In this document: in pieces, positions 61,520 to 64,000 of the stretch
Layout of the letters: every line of letters starts with the position of its first letter
Position numbering within the stretch: position 1 is the stretch's first letter
Source: Scandinavium vulneris_A
Lineage (GTDB): Bacteria > Pseudomonadota > Gammaproteobacteria > Enterobacterales > Enterobacteriaceae
Assembly (NCBI GenBank): GCA_046518185.1
Contig: JBKGRZ010000005.1
Span: 124,001-188,000, forward strand
Direction of reading: 5' to 3'
Length of the DNA: 64,000 nucleotides
Translations under genes and position numbers: made by a program
The notes under the pieces: generated by a model
The model's input: the letters and a program-made list of their open reading frames with translations, nothing else
Told to the model about the DNA's origin: nothing
Database searches by the model: none

Positions 61520-61912
61520 TCAAACAAGACTTTCTTTTGCAGTGGTAATAGCTATACCTTTTGGCTGATTGTTGTACGGAAGAAAATACACATGATCGTT
61601 TCTGTTATATTTTACTACTGCCATCCTGGGAAGATGATTACTATAATTTAAAACATCAGAATTCTGATAAGGTTTTGGCTTTATTTTTGAAATTTTTTCC
61701 AATAAATGTTCATACTTTAATATTTTACCCTCAGTCAATACTTCTTTTTTCAGAGAAGAGTGCGTATTAATAAGATCACAGTGCTTATTTTCATTTTTAA
61801 CAGAGATGAGTTTTTCTGCAAATGCAATGTACTTATTATTTTTCATTGCCAGACTGAATGCAGCATTGCTGCTGTGTAAGCATTTTGCACGAAAGTAATT
61901 GACTATCTGCAT
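61520..61912 (-). CDS. Passenger gene 2: 130-residue protein of unknown family
   Basis: Start ATG 61912 is chosen because GAGGA lies 8 bp before it; an in-frame ATG at 61933 has no such site. The protein is Lys/Asn-rich and AT-rich in coding, unlike its high-GC neighbours. Residues about 10-30 (HSSNAAFSLAMKNNKYIAFA) weakly recall an ankyrin-type helix pair, but there are no clear repeats. No signal peptide or membrane span. It follows passenger gene 1 by 39 bp on the same strand and probably shares its transcript. I do not recognise the family; a secreted-effector or toxin-type role is only a guess from composition and setting. Confidence 0.6.
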   Translation of the reverse strand: MQIVNYFRAKCLHSSNAAFSLAMKNNKYIAFAEKLISVKNENKHCDLINTHSSLKKEVLTEGKILKYEHLLEKISKIKPKPYQNSDVLNYSNHLPRMAVVKYNRNDHVYFLPYNNQPKGIAITTAKESLV

Positions 61913-61951
61913 CTTGTAATCCTCATGTACCAAAAGGGTTAATAATTAATT

Positions 61952-62230
61952 TTAAGGTTTTATTTTAGTACCGCTCCCAAGTTTATCTACCAGGGTGGTA
62001 GTAGAACGGGAGACTGGATTACCAAAACTTGTTGACTTAATCGATGTTTCCACACGGAAATCTACTGCATTCTGGCGCTGATGCCCCCTGCTAAATCCGT
62101 ATGTTGACTGCTGAACTTTATAAATGTTGCGTGCCAACTCCGACGATGAAGAGGTCTGATTGCGGACGTTTGCAGCTGTGCTGGCGACACCGTAATTTTG
62201 AGAGCCACTACCAATTCCACTTACAGGCAT
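61952..62230 (-). CDS. Passenger gene 1: 92-residue Ser-rich protein of unknown family
   Basis: ATG 62230 has AAGGA 7 bp upstream. The protein is rich in Ser, Gly, Asn and Thr (MPVSGIGSGSQNYGVASTAA; SVKSTS-like patches) and looks largely unstructured, with one helical stretch (SSSSELARNIYKVQQ, about 26-40). Such N-termini occur in type III secreted effectors and in phase-variable surface proteins, but no family is recognised. No membrane span and no cysteine. First of the two minus-strand cargo genes. Confidence 0.58.
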   Translation of the reverse strand: MPVSGIGSGSQNYGVASTAANVRNQTSSSSELARNIYKVQQSTYGFSRGHQRQNAVDFRVETSIKSTSFGNPVSRSTTTLVDKLGSGTKIKP

Positions 62231-62351
62231 ATAAATATCCTTCTTAACAAAGTTTTTCCATATTAATAAAATAGTATATGAAATTTCTATAAAAAAACGG
62301 TCACGTATACTTTAACAGTACTGGCAGCTATGACGTTAGAGAGGCCGGTGT

Positions 62352-62650
62352 TCAAAATCGCTGCACTGGACACTTATTCTCAATATGCCGTTTTGTCCCG
62401 GCTAACGATGGGGCTTTGAAGTGGTCCATGAAACAGTCGTAAACAAGGTTACAGTCTTCATCAAAGTAGAAAGAATTATTAAAGCGATTCCATTTTTCAC
62501 TGGTATCAACACCGTCCATCCATCCGTATTCCAGTTGCCATGCCTCCTATCGGGGACTTGCTGAGGAATTATATTTCGCAGGTATTTGCTGTAATCAAGT
62601 TCGTAGAAGATAGCGGCTCTTGCCATAGCCTCTTCAGGTGTAAGAATAAA
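62352..62650 (-). pseudogene. Truncated, frameshifted gene in the element
   Basis: Two coherent minus-strand segments in different frames: an upstream part containing FILTPEEAMARAAIFYELDY and KYLRNIIPQQVP (about 62540-62648), then, one base out of frame, EAWQLEYGWMDGVDTSEKW and YFDEDCNLVYDCFMDHF (about 62375-62535), ending at the stop 62352-62354. The 5' end is cut at the junction with the transposase remnant at about 62650. Not recognised; the composition is of a small acidic soluble protein, such as an immunity or effector-type protein (guess). Confidence 0.5.
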
Positions 62651-63121
62651 TTGAATGCCTGGAGGCAGGCAGGGAAGCATCGCCACTGGATGATCCCACT
62701 GAAGAAAGGCGCGCAGTATGATGAAATACAGAAGCTGGGAAAAGGCGACCGTCTGGTGAGGCTGAAAACCAGCCCGCAGGCGCGGAAAAAATGGCCAGAG
62801 CTGGGGGAGGAAATGACGGCCAGGCTGTTAACCTTCACCCGGAAAGGGAAAGCCTGCCATCTGCTGACATCGATGACGGATGCGATGCGCTATCCGGGAG
62901 GTGAGATGGCGGACTTGTATAGTCATCGGTGGGAAATCGAACTGGGTTACCGGGAAACCAAGCAGACCATGCAACTGAGCAGGCTGAGCCCGGAACTAAT
63001 GCGGGACATGGAGAGCATGGCGGAGAGGGTTAAGTTGCCGATAAGAATTCCCGATAGTGGTAAAGGAAAGGCCACGTAAATAGGCTAAAGCCTGGAACAA
63101 AAATGCCAGTCAGTTGCTTAA
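62651..63121 (+). pseudogene. IS4-type transposase remnant (InsG-like)
   Basis: The reading begins at LNAWRQAGKHRHWMIPLKKG and continues through KTSPQARKKWPELGEEMTARL, LLTSMTDAMRYPGGEMADLY and the signature YSHRWEIELGYRETKQTM, which match the C-terminal half of IS4 InsG. After QLSRL it jumps to SPELMRDMESM, so about 70-80 internal residues are deleted. A frameshift near 63045 then leads to VVKERPRK-stop in a second frame. The last codons of the parent gene (QSVA-stop, 63107-63121) survive inside the right inverted repeat. The N-terminal half is missing. Not functional. Confidence 0.85.
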
Positions 63122-63132
63122 CTGACTGGCAT
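63098..63132 (-). terminator. Hairpin in the right end of the element, possible yfeDC terminator
   Basis: ATGCCAGTCAGT-TGCTTA-ACTGACTGGCAT is a perfect 12-bp stem. On the minus strand it is followed by TTTTTG. It overlaps the right inverted repeat and lies 23 bp past the yfeD stop. Confidence 0.65.
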
Positions 63133-63134
63133 TA

Positions 63135-63145
63135 AGGCTTATGCC
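63135..63145. repeat. Right copy of 11-bp target-site duplication
   Basis: AGGCTTATGCC, exact repeat of 61039-61049, directly abutting the right inverted repeat and followed by TGCCGTTTTTT of the ancestral terminator. Confidence 0.85.
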
Positions 63146-63154
63146 TGCCGTTTT

Positions 63155-63550
63155 TTATGCGCTTTCGTCGGCTATCTTTAGCCGCTGGAGAAAACCACTC
63201 AATCCTTCACGCACCAGCAAAACGTGCAAACGCTGCTTCTCTTCATCCGTCATCATCGCTAACACATCCTGAATTTGCCGCCACACCGGGCAGCTATCCT
63301 GAGCGTGATAAGGAAACTCGTTTTCCGCTGCCTGCAACGTCAGCGAGAGATGGCGAAGTTTGGGCGTTGAGGATAAAAAATCTCTCACTTCCGGTGTGAT
63401 ATGAATCAGCCGGGCGCGCCCCCCTTTAACGCCGGGAATCGGTTCGATTATCCAGTGTTGTTCCCGGATCCAGCGATTGATCGTCTGTTTAGCCATCCCA
63501 ACGCAGTTCGCCAGTTCCTGCGTGGTCATTTTGCTATGGAGTATTTTCAT
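63155..63550 (-). CDS. yfeD: YfeD-type helix-turn-helix protein
   Basis: 131 residues. The N-terminal helix-turn-helix (MTTQELANCVGMAKQTINRW, about 8-27) is followed by GVKGGRARLIHITPEV, as in the paired YfeC. Putative DNA-binding protein; E. coli YfeD is poorly characterised. Its start overlaps the yfeC stop (ATGA), so the two are translated together. Its downstream terminator is now partly formed by the IS4-type end. Confidence 0.88.
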   Translation of the reverse strand: MKILHSKMTTQELANCVGMAKQTINRWIREQHWIIEPIPGVKGGRARLIHITPEVRDFLSSTPKLRHLSLTLQAAENEFPYHAQDSCPVWRQIQDVLAMMTDEEKQRLHVLLVREGLSGFLQRLKIADESA

Positions 63551-63912
63551 ACGGATTCTTGCGTCCGGATACCCAACCGGTGGAGCAAACCGGTGATGCC
63601 TTCGCGCAGAAGCAGACTGGTCAGCTGCTTCTGTTCGTGATCGGACATTTCTTTGGCCAGCGACAGCAGCAGTGAATCAAAGCTGTCATCGAGGGAATGA
63701 GGATTATGGGCGGGAACATCTGCCGCGCGCTGGGCGCTGCGGATAAATTCGCGAACCTCGTCGTTGACGTGTACCAGGCGCGCTTTGCCGCCCTGAACAC
63801 CTGGACGAGGTGAGGTTTGCCATCCCTCTTTACGTACCCATTTATTGATGGTTTGTCGGCTATATCCGGTCAGATCGGCGAGCTCCTCCGGCGTCATTCG
63901 TTCCTTGAGCAT
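63547..63912 (-). CDS. yfeC: YfeC-type helix-turn-helix protein
   Basis: 121 residues, close to E. coli YfeC (MLKERMTPEELADLTGYSRQ start, then TINKWVRKEGW and GVQGGKARLVHV). The N-terminal helix-turn-helix is at about 6-28. It shares its plan with YfeD and the two look like an ancient duplication. Putative regulator of unknown targets. The 88 bp beyond its start reach the window edge; nothing further is seen there. Confidence 0.9.
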   Translation of the reverse strand: MLKERMTPEELADLTGYSRQTINKWVRKEGWQTSPRPGVQGGKARLVHVNDEVREFIRSAQRAADVPAHNPHSLDDSFDSLLLSLAKEMSDHEQKQLTSLLLREGITGLLHRLGIRTQESV

Positions 63913-64000
63913 GCTATATCCTGAGTGCCAGTGTGGGAATTAGTGGTTCATGTTATAGCATCCTTTTAGTTGAAAACGTGATGCGTTTAACTACTGATTG

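Larger units (their letters stand above)
61050..63134. mobile_element. IS4-type element with passenger genes and broken transposase
   Basis: Terminal inverted repeats TAATGCTTGTCAGTTAAG (61051-61068) and its partner CTTAACTGACTGGCATTA (63117-63134) agree at 16 of 18 positions and match IS4 ends (TAATGCC-n-TCAGTTAAG type). An 11-bp direct repeat AGGCTTATGCC flanks it on both sides. Removing the element and one repeat copy joins AAACGGCAGGCTTATGCC to TGCCGTTTTTT, restoring a perfect 11-bp-stem terminator. It is 2.08 kb long, against about 1.4 kb for IS4. It holds a transposase remnant (62651-63121), a truncated gene (62352-62650) and two minus-strand genes (61520-62230). No functional transposase, so movement would need one in trans. 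Confidence 0.82.

Noticed and set aside
62402..62686. 94-codon minus-strand open frame read as one protein
   Set aside because: Its second half is out of frame with a better protein-like reading and its first codons lie in the transposase remnant; treated as a frameshifted pseudogene instead.

Overview
The window is chromosomal DNA of a member of the Enterobacteriaceae. Gene content and order closely follow the Escherichia coli K-12 interval running from yfgD/bepA through dapA, acrD, tktB, cysPUWA, ptsHI-crr and zipA-ligA to the valUXY-lysV tRNAs and gltX. GC content is high, and the accessory genes (glycerate operon, GH78 rhamnosidase, AGA/PTS operon) suggest an Enterobacter, Lelliottia, Leclercia or Klebsiella-type genome rather than E. 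coli itself. The species assignment is inference from recalled family sequences; no search was run.

Layout. 1-4307: accessory locus. A minus-strand operon (PTS EIIC, glycosylasparaginase-type Ntn hydrolase, M17 aminopeptidase cut by the window edge) is divergent from a transposase-like regulator, with a perfect palindrome between them. 4300-7420: yfgD, bepA, perM. 7455-11112: CdaR-type activator, GntP-family permease and glycerate 2-kinase, where K-12 has hyf. 11150-21096: bcp-gcvR, dapA-bamC, purC, ypfJ, tmcA, ypfH, ypfN, dapE, yffB and the 19-codon ypfM. 21199-31713: acrD, nudK, ypfG, tktB-talA, maeB; K-12 narQ-aegA are absent beside acrD. 31765-36784: amiA-hemF, ypeA, yfeZ, yfeY, yfeX, nudI; the eut operon and the yfeW-murPQR region are absent and REP/BIME sequences lie at those points. 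36965-47867: cysPTWA, then an AraC regulator/MFS transporter/alpha-L-rhamnosidase cassette separating cysA from cysM, then pdxK. 47931-58703: ptsHI-crr, cysK, cysZ, zipA, ligA, ypeB, yfeH, yfeR and a FlxA-like gene. 58942-59344: one tRNA-Lys and three tRNA-Val genes. 59602-63912: gltX and yfeDC with an insertion between them.

The most unusual structure is that insertion (61050-63134). It has IS4-type terminal inverted repeats and is flanked by an 11-bp direct repeat. Joining the flanks through one repeat copy restores a perfect rho-independent hairpin between gltX and yfeD, so the insertion hit a terminator. Inside are only a degenerate right-hand part of an IS4-type transposase, a truncated and frameshifted minus-strand gene, and two AT-rich minus-strand genes with good ribosome binding sites and no recognised family. 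It looks like a mobile-insertion-cassette-type element: insertion sequence ends carrying passenger genes without a functional transposase.

Functional themes: sulfur assimilation (cysPTWA, cysM, cysK, cysZ), carbon uptake and its control (ptsHI-crr with an Mlc-like operator, glycerate and rhamnoside modules, AGA/PTS module), envelope biogenesis (bepA, bamC, amiA, zipA, yfeY; two sigma-E-like promoters), lysine/cell-wall precursors (dapA, dapE), pentose phosphate/C4 metabolism (tktB, talA, maeB) and translation (tmcA, gltX, tRNAs).
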